Source of the DNA: a bacterium
Lineage (GTDB): Bacteria; Planctomycetota; UBA1135; UBA2386
Assembly: GCA_011051855.1 (NCBI GenBank)
Contig: DRKG01000419.1
Coordinates: 1 to 6,842 of the forward strand
DNA length: 6,842 nucleotides
Direction of reading: 5' to 3'
Part shown: in pieces, positions 1-6,341 of the stretch
Numbering within the stretch: position 1 is the first letter of the stretch
Layout of the letters: every line of letters starts with the position of its first letter
Notes under the pieces: model-generated
The model's input: only the letters and a program-made list of their open reading frames with translations
Told to the model about the DNA's origin: nothing
Databases searched by the model: none
Translations under genes and position numbers: made by a program

Positions 1-826
1 CGGGCCATGCCAGCCAGTAGCGCTTGCCGGTGTGGGCGCGCGCGTCGGGCAGCGCCTCGACGACGGTGCCGCGGCCGAGCTCGTCGTCGACCGCGAACGA
101 CGGCAGCACCGCCACGCCGAGGCCGGCGATCGCCGCTTCGAGCACCATCTGGTGGTGCTCGAAGCTGGGACCGCGGCGGTCGTCGACGCCGTCGACGCCG
201 TGCGCGCGCAGCCAGTCGCCGAAGGCATCGGGACGGCTGGTCACCTGCAGCAAGGTCGCGCGCCGCAGGTCGGCCGGTTCGCGCAGCCCCTGCTCTCTGC
301 GGTAACCGGCGCTGCACACCAGCACGACCTCCTCGTCCATCAGCGGTTCGACGGTGGCGCCGGGCCAGTGGCCTTTGCCATAGTGGATCGCCGCATCGAG
401 ATCCTGGCTGGCGAAGTCGAACACGCTCAGCCGGGTGGTGAAGTGGATCTGCACCGCGGGATGCTCGCGCGTGAACGTCGGCAGGCGCGGGATCAGCCAG
501 CGCGTGCCATAGGTAGGCAGGATGCCGAGCCGCAGCACGCCGCCGCCGCCGAGAGAGCCGGTGCGCAGTTCGAGTGCGCCCGCTTCGAGGCGGTCGAGGG
601 CCGCCCGCACGTGCTCGAGGTAGCGCTCGCCGGCGGCGGTCAGGTGGATGCGCTGCCGGCGGCGCTGGAACAGCTCGGCGCCGAGGTGTCGTTCGAGCGC
701 GCGGATCTGCCGGCTGACGGCGCTCTGGGTCAGGCTCAGTTCGCGCGCCGCGGCGGTGACGCTGCCGTGGAAGGCCGCCGATTCGAACGCGTGCAAAGCC
801 GCGGTGGCAGGGACGGAACGGGACAC
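1..826 (-). CDS. LysR-family transcriptional regulator, GcvA-like (C-terminus cut by window edge)
   Basis: This is a DNA-binding regulator with an N-terminal winged helix-turn-helix and a periplasmic-binding-protein-like effector domain. The visible 275 residues start with a GTG codon (824-826). An in-frame TAG lies four codons upstream, so the start cannot lie further out. Residues about 9-70 are a classic LysR HTH: FHGSVTAAARELSLTQSAVS at 19-38, then RQIRALERHLGAELFQRR and LTAAGERYL. The effector domain begins near residue 90 with LRLGILPTYGTRWLIPRLP and still runs at the edge with GKRYWLAWP, as in GcvA-type regulators, which usually have about 290-310 residues; some 20-30 residues are probably missing. 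It is divergent from the 2-oxoadipate/2-hydroxyglutarate operon, the usual arrangement for a LysR protein and its target. The inducer is unknown; 2-oxoadipate or a related lysine catabolite is my inference. Confidence 0.95.
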   Translation of the reverse strand, partial: MSRSVPATAALHAFESAAFHGSVTAAARELSLTQSAVSRQIRALERHLGAELFQRRRQRIHLTAAGERYLEHVRAALDRLEAGALELRTGSLGGGGVLRLGILPTYGTRWLIPRLPTFTREHPAVQIHFTTRLSVFDFASQDLDAAIHYGKGHWPGATVEPLMDEEVVLVCSAGYRREQGLREPADLRRATLLQVTSRPDAFGDWLRAHGVDGVDDRRGPSFEHHQMVLEAAIAGLGVAVLPSFAVDDELGRGTVVEALPDARAHTGKRYWLAWP

Positions 827-827
827 A

Positions 828-853
828 TCATGATTCTACCGCATGAACTCATG
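828..853. promoter_or_regulatory. Candidate LysR operator between regulator and operon
   Basis: This relatively AT-rich patch lies 2-27 bp upstream of the regulator's GTG start. It contains ATG-N9-CAT (830-844), which fits the T-N11-A signature of LysR boxes (T831, A843). It also contains the inverted pair CATGA-N2-TCATG (842-853) and a TCATGA palindrome (828-833), so the CATGA word occurs three times with a 13-bp period between the first two. LysR proteins typically bind such sites in the divergent intergenic region, repressing themselves and activating the neighbour. Binding is inferred, and no clear -35/-10 pair could be assigned for either gene. Confidence 0.45.
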
Positions 854-915
854 TAGAGATGTCAGTATGCCAGTGGATATCACAAGGAGTTCCGCGAGGT
901 AGGCTCCTGGCAGCC

Positions 916-1956
916 ATGAAAACTCTTCATGAATCGACTCTGTGGGCGCTGCTCGATCGGGTCGTCGGCACGGTCCGCACCGTGCGGCTGTTCGAGGCGC
1001 TGCGCCTGCACCCGTCGTTGCTGCGCTCGCGCGGCGAGCGCGTTTCGCGGGTCGAGCTCGCGCAGGCCCTGAACATGCTGCTGTTCGAGGACGTGATCCG
1101 GCGTGTGCCGATGGCGGCCGCCTACGTGCGCGACGCGGTCCGCGCCGGCCGCAAGCTCGTGTTCGACCACGGCGCGCTGCGCACGGTGGCCGGCGACTGC
1201 GGCGCGTTGCCGCGCGGCCACGCGGCGTTCCAGCGCATCCTCGAACCGCTCGGCTTCGAGGTGGCCGGCACGTATCCGCTCGAGAAGCTCGCCATGACCG
1301 GTCGCGCCTACGCGCATCGCGATCTGCCCGAGCACGTCGCCCAGTTCTTCGTGAGCGAGCTGCACCCGGAGTGCTTCAGCGACACGTTCCAACGGGCGGT
1401 GCTGCGCGTCGTCGGTGGGTCGCGCGACCCGCTGTCGCTGCCGGCGAAGGCGTTGTTGGCCGAACTGGCCGAGCATCGCGAACTCGCCTTCGACGCGGCG
1501 GTGCTCCTGCTGCCGAACCTGGTCGGTTGCTTCGACCGCCAGCACGACGAACCGAGTTGGGCGGACTACCAGACGTTGTTGCGCGAGTCGAAGGAGATGG
1601 CTTGGATCGCGACCGAGGGCAATTCGTTCAACCACGCGACCGATCGGGTCGCCGACGTGGCCGCGGTCGCCGCCGAACAGCGCGCCCTGGGCCGGCCGAT
1701 CAAGGACCGCGTCGAGGTCTCGAAGAGCGGCCGCGTGCGCCAGACGGCGTTCCTCGCCGCGCAGGTCGAACGCCTGTTCGTCGGCGAGGGCGGTGCCTTG
1801 CGCGCCGAGGTCGTGCCGGGTTCGTTCCACGAGTTCATCACTCGCGATGAAGAAGCGCCGGGTCGGCTCGACCTGCGCTTCGACGCCGCCAACGCGACCG
1901 GGATCTTCGCGATGACGTCGCGGCGCCGGCAACCGTCGGCCCGGGCCGACGCATGA
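916..1956 (+). CDS. hglS: DUF1338-family 2-oxoadipate dioxygenase/decarboxylase (HglS-like)
   Basis: This is a non-haem Fe(II) enzyme of the vicinal-oxygen-chelate type. Characterised HglS converts 2-oxoadipate plus O2 to D-2-hydroxyglutarate and CO2 in lysine catabolism. The residues known to matter in HglS are recognisable: FDHGALRTV gives metal ligand His85 and, four residues on, substrate-binding Arg89; FNHATDRV gives His240; GSFHEFITR gives Glu306. I start at ATG 916 (MKTLHESTLWALLDRV, 346 residues). An in-frame ATG at 859 would add 19 residues that look unlike the family and would overlap the control region. A GAGG-TAGG run at 896-903 is a weak ribosome site. The protein is shorter than Pseudomonas HglS (about 450 residues) and resembles the short bacterial DUF1338 branch, whose activity is less well established. 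It overlaps the downstream FAD oxidase by ATGA, supporting a shared pathway. Family confidence is high; exact substrate is moderate. Confidence 0.88.
   Translation: MKTLHESTLWALLDRVVGTVRTVRLFEALRLHPSLLRSRGERVSRVELAQALNMLLFEDVIRRVPMAAAYVRDAVRAGRKLVFDHGALRTVAGDCGALPRGHAAFQRILEPLGFEVAGTYPLEKLAMTGRAYAHRDLPEHVAQFFVSELHPECFSDTFQRAVLRVVGGSRDPLSLPAKALLAELAEHRELAFDAAVLLLPNLVGCFDRQHDEPSWADYQTLLRESKEMAWIATEGNSFNHATDRVADVAAVAAEQRALGRPIKDRVEVSKSGRVRQTAFLAAQVERLFVGEGGALRAEVVPGSFHEFITRDEEAPGRLDLRFDAANATGIFAMTSRRRQPSARADA
1934..1951 (+). promoter_or_regulatory. Perfect 18-nt palindrome/hairpin just before the second operon start
   Basis: An 18-nt perfect palindrome can fold as a 7-bp stem, CGTCGGC/GCCGACG, with a CCGG loop. 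It ends one base before the ATG at 1953 and lies inside the last codons of the upstream gene. No Shine-Dalgarno-like purine run precedes that ATG. The likely reading is translational coupling: a ribosome finishing the upstream gene opens the hairpin and re-initiates at the overlapping ATGA. The structure is seen in the sequence; the mechanism is inferred. Confidence 0.45.
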
Positions 1957-3353
1957 GCGACGCGCTGATCGAAGAGCTGCGGGCGGCACTCGGCGAACGC
2001 GGGGTGTTGCTCCAGCCCGAGGACCGCGTGCGCTACGAACAAGGGTGGCGCTACGGCGACGGCGTCGCGCGCTGCGTGGCGCGTCCGGCGACCACCGACG
2101 AGGTGGCGGCGGCGCTGCGGATCTGCGCGCGCCACGGCACCCGGGTGGTGCCGCAGGGCGCCAACACCGGGCTGGTCGCGGCGTCGACGCCCGACACCAG
2201 CGGCGAGATGGTGGTGTTGAGCCTCGAACGCTGCAACCGCACCATCGAACTCGACGAACGCGATCGCACCGTGTTGGTCGACGGCGGCGTGCTGCTCAGC
2301 CAGCTCAACGAACGCCTGGCCGAGCACGGTATGTGGTTCCCGGTGGACCTCGGTGCCGATCCGCAGGTCGGCGGCATGGTTGCGACCAACACCGGCGGCA
2401 CGCGGCTGCTCAAGTACGGCGACGTGCGCCACAACCTGCTCGGCGTCGAGGTCGTGCTCGGCGACGGCCGCGTGGTGTCGCAACTCAACCGGCTGCGCAA
2501 GAACAACACCGGCCTCGATGTGAAGCACCTGTTCTGCGGCACGACCGGGGTGTTCGGGGTGGTGACGCGAGCAGTGCTGCAGGTGGCGCCGAAGCCGGCG
2601 CAGCGCGCGACCGCGCTGGTCGGCTGTCGCGACGGCGACGCCGTGCTCGCCCTGCTCGGGGCGGTCGAACAGCACCTCGGCGACGTGTTGAGCGCGTTCG
2701 AGGTGATCGGCCGAGAGGCCCTCGACGCGGTGTTGCGGCATCAACCGGAACTGCGGCGTCCGTTCGACGAGTTGCCGGACTACGCGGTGCTGGTCGAGTT
2801 GTCGACGACGCTGCCGGCGGGATCGCTCGAACTCGACGACGTGCTCGAAGAGCGGCTCGGTGCGCATCTCGAAGAGGCCGGCGACGCGATCGCCGACGTG
2901 CTGATCGGCAGCTCCGACGAGTTCTGGCAGTTGCGTCACCACATCAGCGAGAGCTTGCGCAGCGACGGCCGCATGCTCGCCTTCGACGTCAGTGTGCCGC
3001 GCTCCTCGCTGCCGGCGTTCACCGCCCGCGTGCGCGACCTGCTCGCGGCGGAGCATGCGTTCGTGCGACTGTGCGACTACGGCCACTGGGGCGACGGCGG
3101 CAGCCACCTGAACCTGCTCTGGAACGACGGCGACGTCGCGGACGAAGCGGCGTTCAAGGCCGCGCTGCAGGACCGCATCTACGAACTCGCCGTGCGCGAG
3201 TTCGCCGGCAGCTACTCCGCCGAGCACGGCATCGGCCCGCACAACCAGCGCTTCTACGACAGCTACACCGATCCCGCGGTCAAGCGGCTGTGCTCCGTGC
3301 TCGGAGTCCACTGCGACCCGAACCGCGTCCTGGGCACCGCACGACTGTACTGA
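1953..3353 (+). CDS. FAD-linked oxidase, probable D-2-hydroxyglutarate dehydrogenase
   Basis: This 466-residue flavoprotein belongs to the GlcD/D2HGDH/D-lactate dehydrogenase group and has a PCMH-type FAD domain. The phosphate-binding loop is RVVPQGANTGLV (64-75). VDLGADPQVGGMVATNTGG follows, and GTTGVFGVVTRAVLQVAPKP closes the FAD domain. The C-terminal substrate domain has YGHWGDGGSHLN (His378, His385) and GSYSAEHGIG (Glu424, His425), matching the metal/substrate-binding histidines of D-2-hydroxyglutarate dehydrogenase. Its ATG overlaps the stop of the DUF1338 gene. The product of that enzyme, D-2-hydroxyglutarate, would be oxidised here to 2-oxoglutarate, with electrons passed to an unknown acceptor. 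Oddities: the usual GDGN-LH is GDGGSH, and the basic residue usually found after GIG is replaced by PHNQ. D-lactate or glycolate dehydrogenase is possible on sequence alone; context favours D2HGDH. Confidence 0.85.
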   Translation: MSDALIEELRAALGERGVLLQPEDRVRYEQGWRYGDGVARCVARPATTDEVAAALRICARHGTRVVPQGANTGLVAASTPDTSGEMVVLSLERCNRTIELDERDRTVLVDGGVLLSQLNERLAEHGMWFPVDLGADPQVGGMVATNTGGTRLLKYGDVRHNLLGVEVVLGDGRVVSQLNRLRKNNTGLDVKHLFCGTTGVFGVVTRAVLQVAPKPAQRATALVGCRDGDAVLALLGAVEQHLGDVLSAFEVIGREALDAVLRHQPELRRPFDELPDYAVLVELSTTLPAGSLELDDVLEERLGAHLEEAGDAIADVLIGSSDEFWQLRHHISESLRSDGRMLAFDVSVPRSSLPAFTARVRDLLAAEHAFVRLCDYGHWGDGGSHLNLLWNDGDVADEAAFKAALQDRIYELAVREFAGSYSAEHGIGPHNQRFYDSYTDPAVKRLCSVLGVHCDPNRVLGTARLY

Positions 3354-3436
3354 ACCGGGTTCAAACAACTACCCGGCGAGGCGAAAGGCCCGGGTGACAT
3401 TCCCGGTCAGGTTGTTGTTTGTACCGGGTTCAGTAC
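3347..3436. repeat. 90-bp element with 27-bp imperfect inverted repeats across convergent gene ends
   Basis: The left arm is 3347-3373 and the right arm 3410-3436. They match at 24 of 27 positions when one is inverted, with a 36-nt centre (3374-3409). The centre has further small stems: ACCCGG (3371-3376) with CCGGGT (3390-3395), or CCGGG-N7-CCCGG (3390-3406). The left arm contains the TGA of the FAD oxidase gene. The right arm is exactly the last nine codons of the YCII gene, whose TGA abuts it. It could act as a bidirectional terminator, but there is no T-tract and the loop is long. A palindromic REP-like repeat or an inverted duplication is the alternative. Confidence 0.75.
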
Positions 3437-3757
3437 TTCGCGGACCTCGAGGTTGCCGAAACGGAAGCTCGGGTGCCCCTGGCACAGTTGGACGGCGTGC
3501 TCATAGCTGTCGGCGGTCAGCACGTAGACGCCGCCGACGACCTCTTTCGACTCGACGTAGGGACCGTCCTTCACGTCGCCGGTCGGGGTGATCACCTTGC
3601 CGTCCTGGTCGGTCAGCTGGTGGCTGGAGTCGAGGTGATCGCGCATGCGTTCGCCCCACGCCTGGTGCTCCGCCAGGATCTGCGCGAAGTCCTCGGGAGT
3701 GAGCTGGCTGTAGTCGGCGGTGACGTCGCTGCGCAGGATCAGCATGTACTTGGGCAT
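3407..3757 (-). CDS. YCII/DGPF-family small protein
   Basis: A 116-residue protein of the YciI-related ferredoxin-fold family. Its start MPKYMLILRSD is the typical family N-terminus, and the DGP[F/Y] signature with its continuation is present (DGPYVESKEVVGGVYVL, 64-80), followed by TADSYEHAVQLC and a terminal FGNLEVREV strand. The biochemical role of this branch is unknown. Relatives are often encoded next to ECF sigma factors, but none is visible here, so it looks like an orphan. The reading frame stays open upstream to 4027, but that extension is arginine-rich and unlike the family, so I start at ATG 3757; the ribosome site is weak. The last nine residues, VLNPVQTTT, are encoded entirely by the right arm of the inverted repeat, extending past the usual family end near EVREV. 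It converges with the FAD oxidase gene. Confidence 0.85.
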   Translation of the reverse strand: MPKYMLILRSDVTADYSQLTPEDFAQILAEHQAWGERMRDHLDSSHQLTDQDGKVITPTGDVKDGPYVESKEVVGGVYVLTADSYEHAVQLCQGHPSFRFGNLEVREVLNPVQTTT

Positions 3758-3854
3758 CGGTCTGCTCGCTTCTCGTGGTTGCGCCGGCAGGGCCGGCTGG
3801 GTCCGCTGGAGCAGACGATCGAAGCGGGGGCGGATCGACAGCGCCCGCAGAAAA

Positions 3855-3867
3855 GTCCGCGGCGGAC
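3855..3867. repeat. 13-bp perfect palindrome GTCCGC-G-GCGGAC
   Basis: A symmetric site in the middle of the divergent intergenic region. Its half-site recurs at 3801-3806, where GGGTCCGC (3799-3806) is inverted against GCGGACCC (3862-3869). It could be an operator for a dimeric regulator of either flanking gene. In DNA this GC-rich, short palindromes are expected by chance, so the call is tentative. Confidence 0.25.
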
Positions 3868-3943
3868 CCGATCCACACAGGAAAGCCCCATGCCATCGGC
3901 CCGAGGCGGTGCGGCCGAGGCCCGCCGCCCGCGATCGGCCAGG

Positions 3944-3952
3944 TGGTATGCT
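3944..3952 (+). promoter_or_regulatory. Possible extended -10 promoter for the cytochrome gene
   Basis: TGG-TATGCT fits the extended -10 pattern TGn-TAnnnT and stands out as one of the few AT-containing words in this region. No good -35 is visible at the expected distance. A start at about 3959 would give a leader of roughly 50 nt beginning almost exactly at the hairpin at 3961-3995. This is pattern-based inference only. Confidence 0.3.
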
Positions 3953-3960
3953 TCTGCCGC

Positions 3961-3995
3961 GCGCCTCCATCTCGCTCGAGCCCCCGTGGAGGCGC
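3961..3995 (+). promoter_or_regulatory. Leader hairpin masking the cytochrome ribosome-binding site
   Basis: A perfect 9-bp inverted repeat, GCGCCTCCA (3961-3969) and TGGAGGCGC (3987-3995), is separated by a 17-nt loop. The 3' strand contains GGAGG (3988-3992), the only good Shine-Dalgarno candidate before the ATG at 4009 (16-nt spacing, rather long). When folded, the CCTCC strand pairs with it, so the structure could restrain translation until opened. No known riboswitch or thermometer class is recognised. Confidence 0.4.
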
Positions 3996-4008
3996 CTTCT
4001 CTCGACCC

Positions 4009-6330
4009 ATGCGCAGTTTCTCTCCAACCAATCTCTCCCTGCTCGGTGCTCTCGCGGCGGTGGTCGCGGTCAACGTGGTTCCGCCGGCCGTGGTGCCGAC
4101 CGACGTGCAGTTGCCGGGCACGCAGCCCGGCCAGGCGACGCTGTTGCCGAGTGCTTCACTCTGCTCGGGTTGCCATGCCTACTACGATCCGGCGGTCGAA
4201 CCCCACGAGAACTGGCAGGGCAGCATGATGGCGCACGCCGGCCGCGACCCCGTGTTCTGGGCGGCGCTCGCCGTGGCCGAAGGCGACTACCCCGGCAGCG
4301 GGGACTTCTGCATCCGGTGCCACTCGCCGCGCGGCTGGATGGAAGGTCGCGCGGTCCCGAGCGATGGCTCGGGGCTGGTCTCCTACTACGATGCCGACGG
4401 CATCGAATGCGGCATCTGCCATTCGCTGGTCAACCCCGACGGCTCGGAGCACCCCGGGCAACAGAGTGCTCCCTACATCGCCAACAACGGCGTCGAAGGC
4501 TTCTACGGTTCGGGCATGCAGGTGCACTCGGGCACGCAGGACCGCTATGGCCCATACGCCAACGTGATGGCTCCGCACGGGACCGTGCAGTCGTCGTTCC
4601 ATCGCGAATCCGAGCTGTGTGGCACGTGCCACGACGTTTCCAACCCCGTGGTCGGCGACCTCGCGCCCAACAACGGCGCGCAGACCCCGCTGCTGCCCGG
4701 ACAGTTCAGCGGCGTGCCGGGTGCCCCGGTCACGCAGAAGGCGGCGTTCCTCAACCCGCCGTTCGCCTACGGCATCGTCGAGCGCACGTTCAGCGAGCAC
4801 AAGGCGAGCCTGTTGGCGTCGACGCCGGTGAGTAGCTATGCCTCGCTGCCGGCCGACCTGCAGCGTGGCGCGATCAAGCGTGCCTACGAACAGGCGCAAC
4901 TCGCCGGCAACGGCGGCGACTACAAGGACGGGACGACGCGGCTGTTCAGTTGCCAGAGCTGCCACCTCGAGCCCGTGGTCGGCCAGGGGGCTTCGTTCGG
5001 CATGCCGCCGACGCGCAGCGACCTGCCCTTGCACGATCTCACCGGCGGCAACACCTGGGTGCCGACTGCGATCCAGTGGCTCGACAGTCAGACGCCGAGC
5101 CGACTCCGCCTCGGCCAGGGACTGAACGGCCTGCAGACCATGGCCATGGATCGCGGCGTCGAACGCGCCCGCAGCATGCTGCAACGGGCCGCCGCTCTCG
5201 ACGTCACCGACGACACCCTGCGCGTCACCAACCTGACCGGCCACAAGCTGATCTCCGGTTACCCCGAAGGTCGGCGGATGTGGCTGCGCATCCGGTGGAT
5301 GGACGAGAACCTGCAGGTGCTGCAAGAGGACGGCGCCTACGGCAGCTTCACGGCGACCGTCAACGGCAACAACTACACGGTCAATACGATCACCGATCCG
5401 AACGCGCGCGTCTACGAGACCAAGCTCGCGATCACGCAGGATTGGGCGCAGCAGTTGCTCACCATGGGGGTCGATCCGAACCTGCCACTGACGTACGACG
5501 CGGTGACGGGCAACGTGACCATGACGTTGGCGCAGCTCGCGGTGAGCCCGCCGGGGACCGCGCAGGAGACCTTCCACTTCGTGCTCAACAACAAGGTCAA
5601 GTCGGATACGCGCATTCCGCCGTATGGCTTCGACCGCGACGAGGCGGAGCGGCGCAATGCGCTGCCGGTGCCCGCGACGCAATACGGCAATCCGCCGAGC
5701 GGTGGCGCCTACGACTACTTCGACGACGTGACGTTGACGCCGCCGGCCGGCGCGTCGCGGGCGGAGATCGAATTGCTGTATCAGACGGCGAGCTGGGAAT
5801 ACATCCAGTTCCTGTTGCTCGCCAATCCCGGAACGAGCACGTTCCTGGCCGGTGTCGGCCAGGACTTGTTCGACGCCTACATGGCGACCGGGCGATCGGC
5901 ACCCGAGACGATGGCCACGGCGCGGTGGTGCAGCATGCCGGGCACCAATGACGATCTGGTCCTGAAGACCTCCGTCAATGGTGGGCCGCTGGATACGACC
6001 TGCGCCAAGCGCGTCGCGGGCGGCGACGTGATGAACTTCGAGGTGACCAGCCCGGGCGGCACGCACCAAGCGCACGTCGCGGCGCTGTTCCTGCAGATCT
6101 ACAACGCGTCGTCGCCCCCGACCGCCGGCCTGCTGCCCGGCCTTTGGCTGGACCAGGACAACGGCTACGTGCTGATCCCCGGTGTGCCCCCGGGCGGCTG
6201 GACCTTCAACATCGCCGTGCCGGCCGGCCTCAGCCCGCAGATCCTGCGTTGGCAGGCGTTGGCGTTGGGAGGCAACCCGTCGAACGGGTTCTTCGCGCTC
6301 AGCAACGCCTACGACTTCTACGAGAACTGA
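4009..6330 (+). CDS. Exported pentahaem cytochrome c with C-terminal beta-rich module
   Basis: This 773-residue protein is probably exported and involved in electron transfer. The start at ATG 4009 gives an N-terminus with a hydrophobic stretch (about residues 9-28), a signal peptide or membrane anchor with only one basic residue in front; the frame is open further upstream but non-conserved there. Five CXXCH haem sites follow: CSGCH 52-56, CIRCH 101-105, CGICH 134-138, CGTCH 204-208 and CQSCH 315-319. HENWQGSMMAH (66-76) resembles the W-x2-S-x2-H ligand region of c554-like multihaem cytochromes. After the haem part come RVTNLTGHKLISGYPEGRRMW (about 405-425), a motif I recall in cytochromes of planctomycetes and acidobacteria, and a long beta-rich region. 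Cys641 and Cys665 could form a disulphide. The last 65 or so residues form a module shared with the convergent neighbour. The redox partner and substrate are not evident. Confidence 0.9.
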   Translation: MRSFSPTNLSLLGALAAVVAVNVVPPAVVPTDVQLPGTQPGQATLLPSASLCSGCHAYYDPAVEPHENWQGSMMAHAGRDPVFWAALAVAEGDYPGSGDFCIRCHSPRGWMEGRAVPSDGSGLVSYYDADGIECGICHSLVNPDGSEHPGQQSAPYIANNGVEGFYGSGMQVHSGTQDRYGPYANVMAPHGTVQSSFHRESELCGTCHDVSNPVVGDLAPNNGAQTPLLPGQFSGVPGAPVTQKAAFLNPPFAYGIVERTFSEHKASLLASTPVSSYASLPADLQRGAIKRAYEQAQLAGNGGDYKDGTTRLFSCQSCHLEPVVGQGASFGMPPTRSDLPLHDLTGGNTWVPTAIQWLDSQTPSRLRLGQGLNGLQTMAMDRGVERARSMLQRAAALDVTDDTLRVTNLTGHKLISGYPEGRRMWLRIRWMDENLQVLQEDGAYGSFTATVNGNNYTVNTITDPNARVYETKLAITQDWAQQLLTMGVDPNLPLTYDAVTGNVTMTLAQLAVSPPGTAQETFHFVLNNKVKSDTRIPPYGFDRDEAERRNALPVPATQYGNPPSGGAYDYFDDVTLTPPAGASRAEIELLYQTASWEYIQFLLLANPGTSTFLAGVGQDLFDAYMATGRSAPETMATARWCSMPGTNDDLVLKTSVNGGPLDTTCAKRVAGGDVMNFEVTSPGGTHQAHVAALFLQIYNASSPPTAGLLPGLWLDQDNGYVLIPGVPPGGWTFNIAVPAGLSPQILRWQALALGGNPSNGFFALSNAYDFYEN

Positions 6331-6341
6331 TCCGGCCGGGC

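Larger units (their letters stand above)
3758..4008. other. 251-bp divergent intergenic region
   Basis: This lies between the YCII gene (minus) and the cytochrome gene (plus). It holds three copies of the half-site GTCCGC/GCGGAC (3801-3806, 3855-3860, 3862-3867) and a GATCGA direct repeat (3817-3822 and 3833-3838). It also contains the possible promoter and hairpin listed separately. I saw no convincing small gene or RNA. An ATG at 3890 after AGGAAAG opens a frame running to 4228, but it overlaps the cytochrome signal sequence out of frame and has biased, low-complexity content. Confidence 0.6.

Noticed and set aside
32..856. 274-codon plus-strand open frame opposite the LysR gene
   Set aside because: It is the complement of a convincing LysR protein with an intact helix-turn-helix; the plus-strand product resembles nothing.
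859..915. Upstream ATG (859) as start of the DUF1338 gene
   Set aside because: It adds 19 residues not like the family and would place the start inside the regulatory interval; the family-like N-terminus begins at ATG 916.
1566..3368. 600-codon minus-strand open frame opposite the FAD oxidase
   Set aside because: Low-complexity His/Arg/Ala composition with no family motif; the opposite strand has clear FAD-oxidase motifs.
3347..3436. Integron attC site or tRNA gene at the inverted repeat
   Set aside because: The core RYYYAAC/GTTRRRY boxes are not properly placed, no integrase or cassette array is present, and although GGTTCAAA looks like a T-loop no cloverleaf can be drawn.
3775..4008. Upstream start of the cytochrome frame
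   Set aside because: The extra residues would precede the signal sequence, are low-complexity, and span the leader hairpin and possible promoter.
3758..4027. Upstream extension of the YCII gene on the minus strand
   Set aside because: The extra 90 residues are arginine-rich and non-conserved; MPKYMLI is the usual family start.
3890..4228. Small gene from ATG 3890 preceded by AGGAAAG
   Set aside because: The spacing looks acceptable, but the product is Arg/Ala/Ser-rich low complexity and it runs out of frame through the cytochrome signal and first haem site.
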